A stretch of DNA of 64,000 bases, taken from positions 3,766,501 through 3,830,500 of the forward strand of contig NZ_CP084061.1 in assembly GCF_020215665.1 (NCBI RefSeq). The letters run 5' to 3'. Both the position numbers and the translations under genes were made by a program. The stretch is from Blautia parvula (lineage in GTDB: Bacteria > Bacillota > Clostridia > Lachnospirales > Lachnospiraceae). Under the pieces are notes generated by a model. The model was given only the letters and a program-made list of their open reading frames with translations. It was not told the origin of the DNA and ran no database searches. Position 1 is the first letter of the stretch; every line of letters starts with the position of its first letter. Positions 9,013 through 17,472 of the stretch are shown here, in pieces.

Positions 9013-10272
9013 CTAAAATGCACCCTGCTCTGTTAATATATCTCTGATTATTCTGCCGTCAATTTCTCCCGGTTTTTTCTGTTCCTTTACAGCGATATCG
9101 GCCGCAATCCCGGCTGCTTCTCCTATGCAGTAACAGTTCGGCATGATTCTCAGGGAAGAATGAGCCTCATGTGTAGAAGAAATGCAGCGTCCTGCTATCA
9201 GCAGATTACTTAATTTTAATGGAACAAGACATCTATATGGTATTTCATACCATTCATTAACCGGCAGACGTTTTAAGACGGTCCCCGGCCCCAATGGATT
9301 ATGTATATCAATCGGATACGCTGATCTGCAGATTCCGTCTGCAAATTTCCTGCATCCAAGCACATCATCTTGTGTTAAAACATATTCGCCTACGATTCTT
9401 CTGGATTCTCTGATTCCAATCTGTGTACCTGTCTGTGAAACATATGCATGCTCGAATCCTTTCACATGAGCCACTAAATATCGGGATACCAGCTCCACCT
9501 GCTTATGTGCTTCAATTTCTGCCTGTGTCAGGTTTTCTGCATTTGTTGCATCCAGTTCTGTTACACGCGTCATATTGATAATAACTTCACCGGGATGTGT
9601 TGTCATAAAAAACAGAACTCTTCCGCATGGAATTCCGGTTTCTTCCGGTAGCGGATATTCGACACTGCCGCGCTCTGTATAGAAATCAACATTTGCCATT
9701 TTGAACATAAGACTTGCCGGCTGACAATTTCCACTTTTATCGTCCCCAATTTCAACCATTGCCCCGCTTCTTGCGGCTAAATCCCCGTCTCCTGTTGCAT
9801 CTATAAAGATCTGCGCCTGCAGTTTCATAACTCCGGATTTATTTGCCACTGTAATTTCTTTGATCTTTCCATTCTCAACTACAGAGCCGCATAAAAAAGA
9901 ATGCAGCATTACTTCTGCTCCGCTGTCCAAAACCATTTCAAACAACAGCTCTTTGAGTTTTTCCGTATCAAAAGCCGTATTATCAATAAACTTTAATAAC
10001 GCATTTTTTTCTTCGAGCTTTTGCAGTATTTCTTCATAGACGCCTTTATTTAAAACTTTTAACTCTTCTATGTTCGTATTTACATCAACCGGATATGTTT
10101 TTGCAGCATAATGAGACATAAAAGGGCTTACCAGTGCTGCTGTCCCCATACCGCCTAAAAAACCATATTGTTCAACCAGCAAAACCCTGCTTCCTCTTCG
10201 TGCCGCACTGACCGCCGCAGCGCATCCTGCAGGGCCGCCTCCCACGATAATAACATCATAATTTGTATTCAT
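9013..10272 (-). CDS. FAD-dependent oxidoreductase
   Basis: 419 residues with an N-terminal Rossmann FAD-binding motif (VIIVGGGPAGCAAA, residues 7-20), an acidic end of beta-2 (LLVEQYGFLGG), a GDGDLAARSGA segment, and the C-terminal LLIAGRCISSTHEA that closes the FAD site. This matches the FAD_oxidored family (PF12831), whose substrate is usually unknown. It follows the second permease by 14 bases in a carbohydrate uptake operon, so it may oxidise the imported sugar or a derivative such as an inositol or sugar acid. Start chosen for GGGAGGAGAAGGCA ahead of the ATG. The enzyme class is secure; the substrate is inference. Confidence 0.85.
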   Translation of the reverse strand: MNTNYDVIIVGGGPAGCAAAVSAARRGSRVLLVEQYGFLGGMGTAALVSPFMSHYAAKTYPVDVNTNIEELKVLNKGVYEEILQKLEEKNALLKFIDNTAFDTEKLKELLFEMVLDSGAEVMLHSFLCGSVVENGKIKEITVANKSGVMKLQAQIFIDATGDGDLAARSGAMVEIGDDKSGNCQPASLMFKMANVDFYTERGSVEYPLPEETGIPCGRVLFFMTTHPGEVIINMTRVTELDATNAENLTQAEIEAHKQVELVSRYLVAHVKGFEHAYVSQTGTQIGIRESRRIVGEYVLTQDDVLGCRKFADGICRSAYPIDIHNPLGPGTVLKRLPVNEWYEIPYRCLVPLKLSNLLIAGRCISSTHEAHSSLRIMPNCYCIGEAAGIAADIAVKEQKKPGEIDGRIIRDILTEQGAF

Positions 10273-10286
10273 TGCCTTCTCCTCCC

Positions 10287-11117
10287 TTAACCTTTTAATC
10301 CAGATGTTGCAATTCCTTCAACGATCTGTTTCTGAAAGAAGAGAAATACCAGCACAACAGGAATAATAGATATAAATGTTGCTGCCATGACCAGGTTCCA
10401 TTTCATACCAAATTCAGATTTAAATGTTTTAAGTGCAAGCTGCACAGTCATCATCTCTGAAGATTTTGTTAAGATCAACGGCCATACTAACTGATTCCAA
10501 CTGTCCAAAAAGGCAAGAATTCCAAGTGTACTGATGATCGGTTTACTTAACGGTATTACCAGTGTAAAAAACACTCTGAACTCTGAACATCCCTCTAACC
10601 TTGCTGCTTCAACCAATGCATCCGGTATTGTAACCATAAACTGCCGCATCAAAAAGATACCATATGGATATGCCAGAAGCGGCAGAATTAATCCCAGATG
10701 CGTATCGATCAAACCAAGGTTCGTTGTAATACCAAACACAGGCACCATAGTAACCTGCATGGGAACCATCATGGTGGCTAACACAGCCATAAAAAATACG
10801 TTCTTTCCTTTAAACTGATATTTTGCCAGTGCAAAACCTGCAAACGCACAGATAAACAACATTCCCAAAGTGGAAAATACAGAGACAATGATAGAGTTCC
10901 CCATACTGTGTACAAAATTGCTTGAAGTCCAGGCATTTACATAATTATCGAATCGAAATACTTCCGGTAAAAATTTTATCGGTCTTGAAAACATTTCAAC
11001 ACTTTCTTTAAAAGAACACATGAAGCCCCATACAATGGGTAAAAAAGCAGCGATCACACAACATATCAGCGCTAAATGTATAAATATCTGTTTATTTCTT
11101 TTACCTACACTATGCAT
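10287..11117 (-). CDS. Sugar ABC transporter permease, MalG/UgpE type
   Basis: A polytopic inner-membrane protein of about 276 residues with six predicted membrane segments and the ABC-permease EAA loop (LVEAARLEGCSEFRVFFTLV) that docks to the ATPase. The C-terminus QIVEGIATSGLKG is typical of the MalG side of CUT1 importers. The ATG at 11117 overlaps the stop of the partner permease. No ATP-binding gene is present in the operon, which is usual for CUT1 systems that share an MsmX-like ATPase encoded elsewhere. Confidence 0.92.
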   Translation of the reverse strand: MHSVGKRNKQIFIHLALICCVIAAFLPIVWGFMCSFKESVEMFSRPIKFLPEVFRFDNYVNAWTSSNFVHSMGNSIIVSVFSTLGMLFICAFAGFALAKYQFKGKNVFFMAVLATMMVPMQVTMVPVFGITTNLGLIDTHLGLILPLLAYPYGIFLMRQFMVTIPDALVEAARLEGCSEFRVFFTLVIPLSKPIISTLGILAFLDSWNQLVWPLILTKSSEMMTVQLALKTFKSEFGMKWNLVMAATFISIIPVVLVFLFFQKQIVEGIATSGLKG

Positions 11118-11992
11118 CAATCTTCTTCCCCCATTAAAATTCTCTTCTGCATTACGGTTAAAACAATCAGTATCAAGAAGAAGATGTACGCTGCAGCACT
11201 TGCATATCCCATTTTAAATCTGTCGAAGGCTGTATCATATATGAACTGTACCACTGTTCTCGTACTGTCTCCGGGACCGCCGCCTGTCATAATATAGGAC
11301 AGATCGAAGATCTTAAATGAACCGATAATCAGCATGGTAACAACAAAGATAGTTACCGGTTTCAGGCACGGGATTGTTATATACCGGAATCTCTGCCATG
11401 TATTTGCTCCATCCATCTCTGCTGCCTCATATAATTCTGTCGAAATATTCTTGATTCCTGCTAAGAACAGAATCAGATTGGAACCCAGGCCCTGCCACGT
11501 ACCTACGATCCAGAGTACCCACATTGCATGGTTAGATTCAATCATCCACTTCTGGGATAATCCGAAAAACGACAGAATCATATTAATAAATCCGCTGTCC
11601 ACGGAAAACATCATCTGCCAGATAAGACCTACTACTACACCGGACAAAATGAAAGGGAAAAATAATGTGCTCCTGTAAAATGACTGAAAACGTTCAACAC
11701 TGCTCAACAGCGCTGCAATCCCCAAGGCAAGTACCACTTTTACGGGTACTGCCAAAGTATACACTAAAGTATTGATAAGTGTTGTTTTAAAAAGTTTGTC
11801 ATGTAACAAATCAAGATAATTTTCCAGACCAACAAACTCATGCGTTGCGATATTCCAGTCATAAAAGCTCATGATAAACGCATTTATCAAAGGAATAAAT
11901 AAGTATATCGTAAATACAACAAATGCCGGTAAGATAAAAATATATGGCACAATCTGTTTAAATCGGATGTTATGTTTTTTCTTTTGTTGCAT
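11117..11992 (-). CDS. Sugar ABC transporter permease, MalF/UgpA type
   Basis: 291 residues with six predicted membrane helices and the EAA motif LYEAAEMDGANTWQRFRYITI. The N-terminus is the short cytoplasmic, basic type. FDLSYIMTGGGPGDSTRT near residue 235 is characteristic of MalF-like CUT1 permeases. It lies between the binding-protein gene and the MalG-type permease, which it overlaps. It should form the membrane channel with that partner. Confidence 0.92.
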   Translation of the reverse strand: MQQKKKHNIRFKQIVPYIFILPAFVVFTIYLFIPLINAFIMSFYDWNIATHEFVGLENYLDLLHDKLFKTTLINTLVYTLAVPVKVVLALGIAALLSSVERFQSFYRSTLFFPFILSGVVVGLIWQMMFSVDSGFINMILSFFGLSQKWMIESNHAMWVLWIVGTWQGLGSNLILFLAGIKNISTELYEAAEMDGANTWQRFRYITIPCLKPVTIFVVTMLIIGSFKIFDLSYIMTGGGPGDSTRTVVQFIYDTAFDRFKMGYASAAAYIFFLILIVLTVMQKRILMGEED

Positions 11993-12014
11993 TTTAACTC
12001 TCCTATTTTTCTAC

Positions 12015-13331
12015 TTATTTATCAAATACTTCCTTGTTGATATCTTTTTCCATTTCTGCACATGCCTCTTCCACGGACATATCGCCGATTACTGCTTTCT
12101 GTAAACCTGACTGTAAAATTGCTTTGTAAGATTTGTATTCCGGAAGAGAGAAGTCATCAACACAGAAAACAGGAATGTTGGCGATTTCTTCCATCATAAC
12201 ATGTGAAATTTCATTTAAAGTTCCGAAGTCTGCTGCCTGCTGTGAACTCTGTCTTGTCGGTAATGTTCCCATTTTTTCACAGATTGATGTCATGTTTTCT
12301 TCATTTAATAAGAAAGATGCAAATTCATAAGCAAGATCATTCTTTTCTGCGTTGTCTTTGAACATAACAACCTGCCATCCGCCCAATTTGTTTCCGCGAG
12401 ACTGTTCAACAGGCATATAAGTCGCTGAGAAATCAATAGGGCTGCTGCTCTCTTTATTTGTAGCCTGTAATGTTCCGCCAGCTCCGCCAAAGTAGAACAT
12501 AAATGGTACTTCTCCCTGTAAAAAGAGCATATCCGGTGATCCGTTCAGATAAATATCTAATGGTGCAAGGCCTTCATCAAACCATGATTTGAACCAGCTG
12601 ATTGTTTCAATTGCTTCCGGAGAATTAATTCCTGCTGCGGTCTGGTCTTCATTCAAAACAGTAGCTTTATTGGAATACAGCAGCGGCATGAAAATAGATG
12701 CATCCGGATGGATGGATAATGCATATGCCGTTCCGTTTACTTCCTGAACTTTCTTTGCATTCTCAATTAATGTTTCCCAGTTCCATGCTTCCTCCTGATT
12801 CTGCGGCATAGTGATTCCTGCTTTTTCTACCATACCTTTATTGTAGAACAATGCAATATCATCTGTGTAGAATGGAAGGGAATAGATACTGTCCTCATAT
12901 GTAGCGGTTGCCATCATACCCTCACCGTAGTCCGCTTTGTCCTCTTCACTCATTCTTTCATCTAAAGGCTCTAAGATTCCCATGGATGCCAGTCTCTTTA
13001 CGTCTAACACAGGAACTGCCATTACATCAGGATACTCTTTCTGTGCAAATCTGATTTCTGTTGTCTGCTGATATTCTGTTGTATCTCCCACAATTGCGTT
13101 CAGTTCTACTTTTACACCCGGGTGTGAGTCTTCAAATGCTTTAATCACATCTCCGTAAAAAGATTCTGCTTCTGCATTATTCACTACGAACTCAAGAGTC
13201 TGTTCTTTCCCGGCTCCTTTATCATTTTTTACACTATCTTTTGATGCAGATGCACCTCCGCATGATGTTAGCGCTAACATCGTGGTCACAACAAGACCTG
13301 TACACACTGCTTTCATTACTTTGTTCTTCAT
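12015..13331 (-). CDS. Extracellular sugar-binding lipoprotein (CUT1 family 1)
   Basis: 438 residues. The signal peptide has a basic start, a hydrophobic stretch and the lipobox LTSCGG with the modified Cys near residue 24, so the mature protein is tethered to the outer face of the membrane. FVVNNAEAESFYGDVIKAFE and the downstream DVMAVPVLDV region fit family 1 solute-binding proteins. It delivers the sugar to the two permeases encoded next. RBS is CAGGAGGAAGAAAA. A perfect 18-base palindrome lies inside its signal-peptide codons (13264-13281), probably a repressor operator. The sugar cannot be read from the sequence. Confidence 0.92.
   Translation of the reverse strand: MKNKVMKAVCTGLVVTTMLALTSCGGASASKDSVKNDKGAGKEQTLEFVVNNAEAESFYGDVIKAFEDSHPGVKVELNAIVGDTTEYQQTTEIRFAQKEYPDVMAVPVLDVKRLASMGILEPLDERMSEEDKADYGEGMMATATYEDSIYSLPFYTDDIALFYNKGMVEKAGITMPQNQEEAWNWETLIENAKKVQEVNGTAYALSIHPDASIFMPLLYSNKATVLNEDQTAAGINSPEAIETISWFKSWFDEGLAPLDIYLNGSPDMLFLQGEVPFMFYFGGAGGTLQATNKESSSPIDFSATYMPVEQSRGNKLGGWQVVMFKDNAEKNDLAYEFASFLLNEENMTSICEKMGTLPTRQSSQQAADFGTLNEISHVMMEEIANIPVFCVDDFSLPEYKSYKAILQSGLQKAVIGDMSVEEACAEMEKDINKEVFDK
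13264..13281. promoter_or_regulatory. Perfect 18-bp palindrome, likely LacI-family operator
   Basis: GATGTTAGCGCTAACATC is its own reverse complement and has the central CG typical of LacI-family operators. It lies about 50 bases inside the binding-protein gene. A near-copy sits just before the LacI-family gene at 14444-14459, which supports a shared regulator rather than chance. Confidence 0.6.
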
Positions 13332-13404
13332 TTTTCTTCCTCCTGAAATCTCTTTTTATATTTATTTTATCATCACCTTTCCTGCAGAAAAGGGTGTGAC
13401 GTAC

Positions 13405-14430
13405 CTATAAAACAAAATCTAATGATACATTTACCTTTTTACTTTCACAATTTTCTCCTTTTATAAGTGAAAATAAAAACTTAGCTGCCTCCTGTCCGGC
13501 ATTAAAATTATTTGGCTCTATCTGAGGCACACTGAATTGTCTTTCTTTATCTATCAACGCTGAAAATCTTAAAGTACTGTTGACATCCATTTTCTCATTA
13601 TCAAAAATGCATAAAAACAGATCATCCGGTATTGTAAGATTTCTTTCACACGCAAAATCCAAAACTTCCTGTACCCTTCTTCCGTCAGTCAAAATCATCA
13701 CATGGATTCCACGGTCATACAATTTCTCGATCGCTTCCAGACCATTCTTATGCAGTCCGTCAAAATATACGATATTTTCCGGATTACATAAAAGACCGCT
13801 TTCATAAAAAGCACTCTGGTATCCCAAAAGCTTATCGAGATCCGGATCAAAATCTCTGGCAACTCCGACAAAACCGATTTCCTTATATCCACTGTCAATC
13901 AGATACTGCGTTGCACGCTGAAAAGCTTCTCTGTAGTCCAACACCAATGTATATGGATCCACATCTTCGATATTTCTTTTTCCGATTACCACATAAGGAA
14001 ATCCTATCTTATCCAGATATTTTATATCCTTATAGTTCATGGTCACTCCCATGAAGATAACTCCATCTACCATCCCTGACTCAACAATACGGTTTGCATA
14101 ATCCTCACCTTCAACATAAGAGAACAACATAATATTGTACTGAAACTTCGATGCGACTCTTTCTATACCGTTGATCATTTCGTAGAACATATTATGTCTG
14201 GTTCTGTATGAGTCATAGATAACAATACCAATAATATATTTTTTGTTGCTGGCAAGACCTCTTGCAAACGAATTCGGATAGTAATGACACTCCTCAATTG
14301 CTTTTAACACTTTCTCCCGTGTTTCTTTTGAGACTTTATCCGGAGTATTGATCACTCTGGACACTGTCATTGAGGAAACACCTGCTTTTTTTGCAACTTG
14401 ATTTATATTACTTGGTTCTCTTTTCACCAT
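13405..14430 (-). CDS. LacI-family transcriptional repressor
   Basis: 341 residues. The N-terminal helix-turn-helix and hinge (NQVAKKAGVSSMTVSRVIN, residues 8-26) are typical LacI/GalR, and the rest is a periplasmic-binding-protein-like sensor domain. It lies directly upstream of the sugar importer, in the same direction with a 73-base gap, so it most likely controls that operon and itself. A palindrome between its promoter and start codon (14444-14459) supports autoregulation. The inducer is presumably the transported sugar, which is not identifiable here. Confidence 0.93.
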   Translation of the reverse strand: MVKREPSNINQVAKKAGVSSMTVSRVINTPDKVSKETREKVLKAIEECHYYPNSFARGLASNKKYIIGIVIYDSYRTRHNMFYEMINGIERVASKFQYNIMLFSYVEGEDYANRIVESGMVDGVIFMGVTMNYKDIKYLDKIGFPYVVIGKRNIEDVDPYTLVLDYREAFQRATQYLIDSGYKEIGFVGVARDFDPDLDKLLGYQSAFYESGLLCNPENIVYFDGLHKNGLEAIEKLYDRGIHVMILTDGRRVQEVLDFACERNLTIPDDLFLCIFDNEKMDVNSTLRFSALIDKERQFSVPQIEPNNFNAGQEAAKFLFSLIKGENCESKKVNVSLDFVL

Positions 14431-14443
14431 AATTTCTTCCTCT

Positions 14444-14489
14444 GCGTTAGCGTTAACATTATAATAGATGAATTCTAACTCGCTGTCAA
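14444..14489 (-). promoter_or_regulatory. Promoter plus operator of the LacI-family gene
   Basis: On the minus strand: -35 TTGACA (14484-14489), a 17-base spacer, -10 TATTAT (14461-14466), then an imperfect palindrome TGTTAACGCTAAC (about 14445-14459) at the expected transcription start. It resembles the perfect palindrome in the next gene (TGTTAGCGCTAACA). Position and similarity fit repression by the encoded regulator. Confidence 0.65.
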
Positions 14490-14620
14490 CTTACTTTTCT
14501 TCTTCTTCCGTATTTTCGTGATTATAGTAAATTCAGCTTTGTTTATTTTATGCATTATTCACAACTGGCAAGATTTTTTTTGGAGGCGCAGCACACTGTT
14601 CTGCTGCTTTCTACACACAA

Positions 14621-14662
14621 AAAGGACATCTTTCCAAAATTTCTTCTAGAAAAATGTCCTTT
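14621..14662 (-). terminator. Terminator after metG fragment
   Basis: Arms AAAGGACAT (14621-14629) and ATGTCCTTT (14654-14662) pair and are followed on the minus strand by TTTTTG. It lies 25 bases after the metG stop. The remaining intergenic DNA to 14430 holds the regulator promoter. Confidence 0.75.
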
Positions 14663-14685
14663 ATCTAAAATCTCTAATTCATTTT

Positions 14686-15192
14686 TTAGTACAGCTTCGC
14701 TCCAGCCGGAATTCTGTCATCAACCATCAAAAGATTCAGTCCTTCGTGTCCATCCACTTCATGTACTGCGGAGATCAACATACCGCAGGAATCAATGCCC
14801 ATCATGGGTCTCGGAGGCAGATTTGTGATTGCGATACAGGTCTTTCCCACCAGTTCTTCCGGCTCATAATACTCGTGAATACCGCTTAAAATCACGCGGT
14901 CCACACCTGTTCCGTCATCCAGAACAAATTTCAGAAGTTTCTTACTCTTCTTCACTGCTTCACATTCTTTTACCTTTACTGCACGAAAATCCGACTTGGC
15001 AAAGGTATCAAAATCAACCATCTCTTCAAACAGCGGTTCGATCTTTACATTGGAGAAATCAATCTTTTCTGCCACTTTTTCCTCTGCCGCAACAGCCTTT
15101 TCCACTGCCTTTTCAGCCTTCACTTCGCCCTTCTTAGCGTCTAAAGACTTCATGGTCGGGAAAAGTTTTCCCACCAACTTACATGCCATCAT
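14686..15192 (-). CDS. metG: C-terminal tRNA-binding domain of methionyl-tRNA synthetase (truncated)
   Basis: 168 codons encode a linker rich in Lys/Glu/Ala, then an EMAP/Trbp111-type OB-fold (FAKSDFRAVKVKECE... to DDRIPAGAKLY). This is the usual C-terminal domain of clostridial MetG, which binds tRNA and drives dimerisation. The ~450-residue catalytic part with HIGH and KMSKS motifs is missing. An in-frame stop lies just upstream, and the integrase end of the mobile element begins within about 140 bases. This suggests the element is inserted into metG, or carries a replacement 3' end. A stand-alone tRNA-binding protein is the alternative. Confidence 0.7.
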   Translation of the reverse strand: MMACKLVGKLFPTMKSLDAKKGEVKAEKAVEKAVAAEEKVAEKIDFSNVKIEPLFEEMVDFDTFAKSDFRAVKVKECEAVKKSKKLLKFVLDDGTGVDRVILSGIHEYYEPEELVGKTCIAITNLPPRPMMGIDSCGMLISAVHEVDGHEGLNLLMVDDRIPAGAKLY

Positions 15193-15268
15193 ATCGGTTC
15201 AAATCCCTTCATTTCCTTGCTTCCCCATTCTTCACAGTGCTTCGTATTACATCAGGGAAAAAAGAAAA

Positions 15269-15308
15269 TTGTTGTCAAACTGTTGTCTTCGCAGAAAGTT
15301 TGTTGTCA
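15269..15308. repeat. Three TGTTGTC repeats near the integrase end
   Basis: TTGTTGTCA (15269-15277), CTGTTGTCT (15280-15288) and TTGTTGTCA (15300-15308) lie between the metG fragment and the integrase stop. Short direct repeats in this place are typical of integrase arm-binding sites near an attachment end. The core att site itself cannot be fixed without the other end of the element. Confidence 0.45.
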
Positions 15309-15331
15309 GCTTCTCACGCTGAGAACCCTTC

Positions 15332-16564
15332 CTAAAAGATGTCCAATTTAGATAAGTTTTCAAAAGATTCCTGCTTCTTTTGATCAGTGGCTTCGGCATA
15401 GATATCCATCGTCGTTTCAATATTCCGATGGCCCATAATTGCCTGAATCACTTTTAAATTTGTTTCATGCTCACAGAGTCTTGTACAAAAGGTATGCCTC
15501 AAGTGATGACAGGAGAAATCTGGAAGAATAATCGGCTCTCGCCGCTCACGCTTAGCATTGATAACCTCTTCCGCATTGTACCCACTGATAATTCGCTTAA
15601 TAGTACGATTCACAGCCTGCGGATTTAAAACTGAGCCAAAACGATTGACAAATACAAAACCCGTCATTCCATCAATCTCGGTCTCGTTGAATCCTGTTTC
15701 TTCCTGCTCCTCGTGCTCCATGTGAAAAGCATCACGTACAATATCAAGCATAGGGATCGTTCTGATACCTGCCTCCGTCTTCGGCTTTGATATCCGCAGA
15801 ACAGACTTTCTCGATTCTCCAACCGGGTAATAAACCAGACTGTGATTAATACTCAGAATCCGATTATCAAAATCAAGATCATCCCATCGAAGTCCCAGTG
15901 CTTCTCCGATTCGGCAGCCAGTTCCAAGCAAAACCGTAAATAACGGCCACCAATGATAATACACTGGGTGATTGGAAATATAGTCCATAAATGCTCGTTG
16001 CTGCTCTCTCGTTAAAGCATGTCTCACGCCTCTTGTCTTATCTGTTTTCTTGCTGACTTCCTTCATGACTCCGTCTGACGGATTTTTCCGAATGATTTCA
16101 TCTCGAACCGCCAATTGGAATGTCGGATGAAGCAGGGTATGAACTGAGTCCAGCGTCCCTAACGATAACTTTTCCTTTTTAAGCAAGTAGCAGTAAAACT
16201 GGAGTACGTCTGAATACTTAGTGCCTGCGATTTTCTTCTTACCGAAAGTATGTCTGACAAAGCGATTATACATGTAATCGTAATTGCTGCGTGTAGTCGC
16301 TCGCAAATCATACTTCGTAGATATATATCGATCATAGGTATCATTTATGGTGGCCTTACCTGCAACATACAGATCCAAACCATCCAATTGATCCTTCATC
16401 AGCTGCTTCTCTTTTTCTCGAAGCGTTGCCAAATCCTGTGCGTATATGGACTTACGCCTGCCCAACGGATCAGTATAGGTGTACATATACCGCTTGTCTG
16501 ATGCCCTCTGTACTTCTCCTTTCCTGAGTGCTCTTCCCCGCTCATCTTTCCGTGTCTTTGCCAT
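15332..16564 (-). CDS. Tyrosine recombinase (Tn916-type integrase)
   Basis: About 410 residues. An N-terminal arm-binding domain (YMYTYTDPLGRRKSIYA) precedes a SAM-like core-binding domain and a catalytic domain with R (GTGCRIGEALGLRWDDL), HxxR (CHHLRHTFCTRL) and the nucleophile Tyr (TTMDIYAEA, about 22 residues from the end). It catalyses integration and excision of the element. The ATG at 16564 was chosen for AAGGAGGTAACAGAC. It lies at the element edge beside metG and downstream of a ribbon-helix-helix gene and an Xis-like gene, the usual int-xis layout. Confidence 0.95.
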   Translation of the reverse strand: MAKTRKDERGRALRKGEVQRASDKRYMYTYTDPLGRRKSIYAQDLATLREKEKQLMKDQLDGLDLYVAGKATINDTYDRYISTKYDLRATTRSNYDYMYNRFVRHTFGKKKIAGTKYSDVLQFYCYLLKKEKLSLGTLDSVHTLLHPTFQLAVRDEIIRKNPSDGVMKEVSKKTDKTRGVRHALTREQQRAFMDYISNHPVYYHWWPLFTVLLGTGCRIGEALGLRWDDLDFDNRILSINHSLVYYPVGESRKSVLRISKPKTEAGIRTIPMLDIVRDAFHMEHEEQEETGFNETEIDGMTGFVFVNRFGSVLNPQAVNRTIKRIISGYNAEEVINAKRERREPIILPDFSCHHLRHTFCTRLCEHETNLKVIQAIMGHRNIETTMDIYAEATDQKKQESFENLSKLDIF

Positions 16565-16606
16565 GTCTGTTACCTCCTTCAATAATGAAGAAGGGACTCA
16601 CAGCAC

Positions 16607-16777
16607 TTATTTTTGCTTGGACAAATACTCTTCCAAACCTCGCAGGGCAACCTCTGTCTTTGTCATCTTGTGTTCAGCAGCATACCTGATCAACTCATCA
16701 TAGGTTTTGTCTGATAACCGAACTGTAATGGATTGACGCTTTGCGTTGTCCAGCTTCGGTCTACCCATTTTCGTCAT
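16607..16777 (-). CDS. Ribbon-helix-helix DNA-binding protein
   Basis: A 56-residue protein starting MTKMGRPKLDNAKRQSITVR and ending LEEYLSKQK, with a CopG/Arc-type ribbon (SITVRLSD) and helices. The start at 16777 has GGAGGTAGCGGT upstream. Located between the Xis-like gene and the integrase, it likely binds near the attachment end or controls int. Too short to appear in a long-ORF search, but the ribosome site and composition are convincing. Confidence 0.8.
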   Translation of the reverse strand: MTKMGRPKLDNAKRQSITVRLSDKTYDELIRYAAEHKMTKTEVALRGLEEYLSKQK

Positions 16778-16884
16778 ACCGCTACCTCCACATGTATTTT
16801 ATTATACTTATTGTAAGACAGAAAGTCAAGCCCTAAAGCGCATAAAGCCCCTTTATGTAAAAAAGCCATGAAGCATCACCCACT

Positions 16885-17094
16885 TCAAAATTCTCGGAAT
16901 GACTCCAAAAACTTTTCAAAAATTTCGCAATTAACTAAAGCAATGCCATCAATCTTATAGACAGCTTTTGCTTCTTTTGCGAGTTCCTGAAACTTTGTCA
17001 GCCCAAGGCTGTACTTCTCTGCTCCTTCTTTGTAGCGCACAAACTTTTTTGCATACTGCTTCGTCTGCTCTACATCTTTCCTTTTGTAGCCCAT
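16885..17094 (-). CDS. DUF6462-like small DNA-binding protein (excisionase candidate)
   Basis: 69 residues: MGYKRKDVEQTKQYAKKFVR followed by a helix-turn-helix-like GAEKYSLGLTKFQELAKEAKA and a wing (YKIDGIALVN). This matches the small proteins commonly encoded just before Tn916-type integrases and annotated DUF6462; the fold resembles excisionases. It probably directs the integrase to excision. RBS AAGGAGGCTGCTT. Assignment is by recognition of the family and its place. Confidence 0.75.
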   Translation of the reverse strand: MGYKRKDVEQTKQYAKKFVRYKEGAEKYSLGLTKFQELAKEAKAVYKIDGIALVNCEIFEKFLESFREF

Positions 17095-17122
17095 AAGCAG
17101 CCTCCTTACTATAAAAAATAAT

Positions 17123-17170
17123 TTATTTCAAAATAACCGCCTCCTTCTCCGTCTGTGGCTGCAGATCCAT
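17123..17170 (-). CDS. Possible 15-codon leader ORF before the Xis-like gene
   Basis: ATG at 17170 opens MDLQPQTEKEAVILK and stops at 17123, 30 bases before the Xis-like start; GGGGAG lies upstream. It may be a leader peptide or chance. Nothing beyond the frame supports it. Confidence 0.25.
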   Translation of the reverse strand: MDLQPQTEKEAVILK

Positions 17171-17196
17171 AGATATCTCATCTCCCCGCCTGCATT

Positions 17197-17430
17197 GTGG
17201 CCGGGCCGCGAATTACGGAAGTATCATTATCCCCGGCCGGATCATTGCGTTATACGGGTGCCGCCCGTATATCAGTGCTCATGGTTTTGCTCGCCACACA
17301 AACGGATAGCCGCTTCTCGGTTCGGGAACGTAGAGTTGGAGGCTATGAAGTTGTCAAGGTGCCATGGCATGGGGATGCCTTTACCTACAAAAAGCCTCAT
17401 CATCTCTCAAATCTCGAACAGAATTTATAA
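17197..17430 (+). other. Untypical gap with a weak plus-strand ORF
   Basis: The 17171-17436 stretch has no convincing minus-strand gene. On the plus strand, 77 codons run from 17197; the latter half (GGYEVVKVPWHGDAFTYKK) looks protein-like, but no ribosome site is clear and the direction opposes all neighbours. It could be a real small gene, the edge of an old insertion, or a long leader for the int-xis transcript. Not recognised. Confidence 0.25.
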
Positions 17431-17440
17431 AAATATGAAA

Positions 17441-17466
17441 ACGGCCTCAGAAAAACCTGAGACCGT
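17441..17466 (-). terminator. Terminator after the sigma-like operon
   Basis: ACGGCCTCAG (17441-17450) pairs with CTGAGACCGT (17457-17466) with one wobble; on the minus strand the stem is followed by a T-rich run. It lies just after the HTH gene ending at 17473. Confidence 0.75.
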
Positions 17467-17472
17467 CTTCAC

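Noticed and set aside
15190-15215. tRNA 3' end at the element edge (GGTTCAAATCC)
   Set aside because: The T-loop-like word lacks a pairing stem and there is no acceptor or anticodon arm around it.
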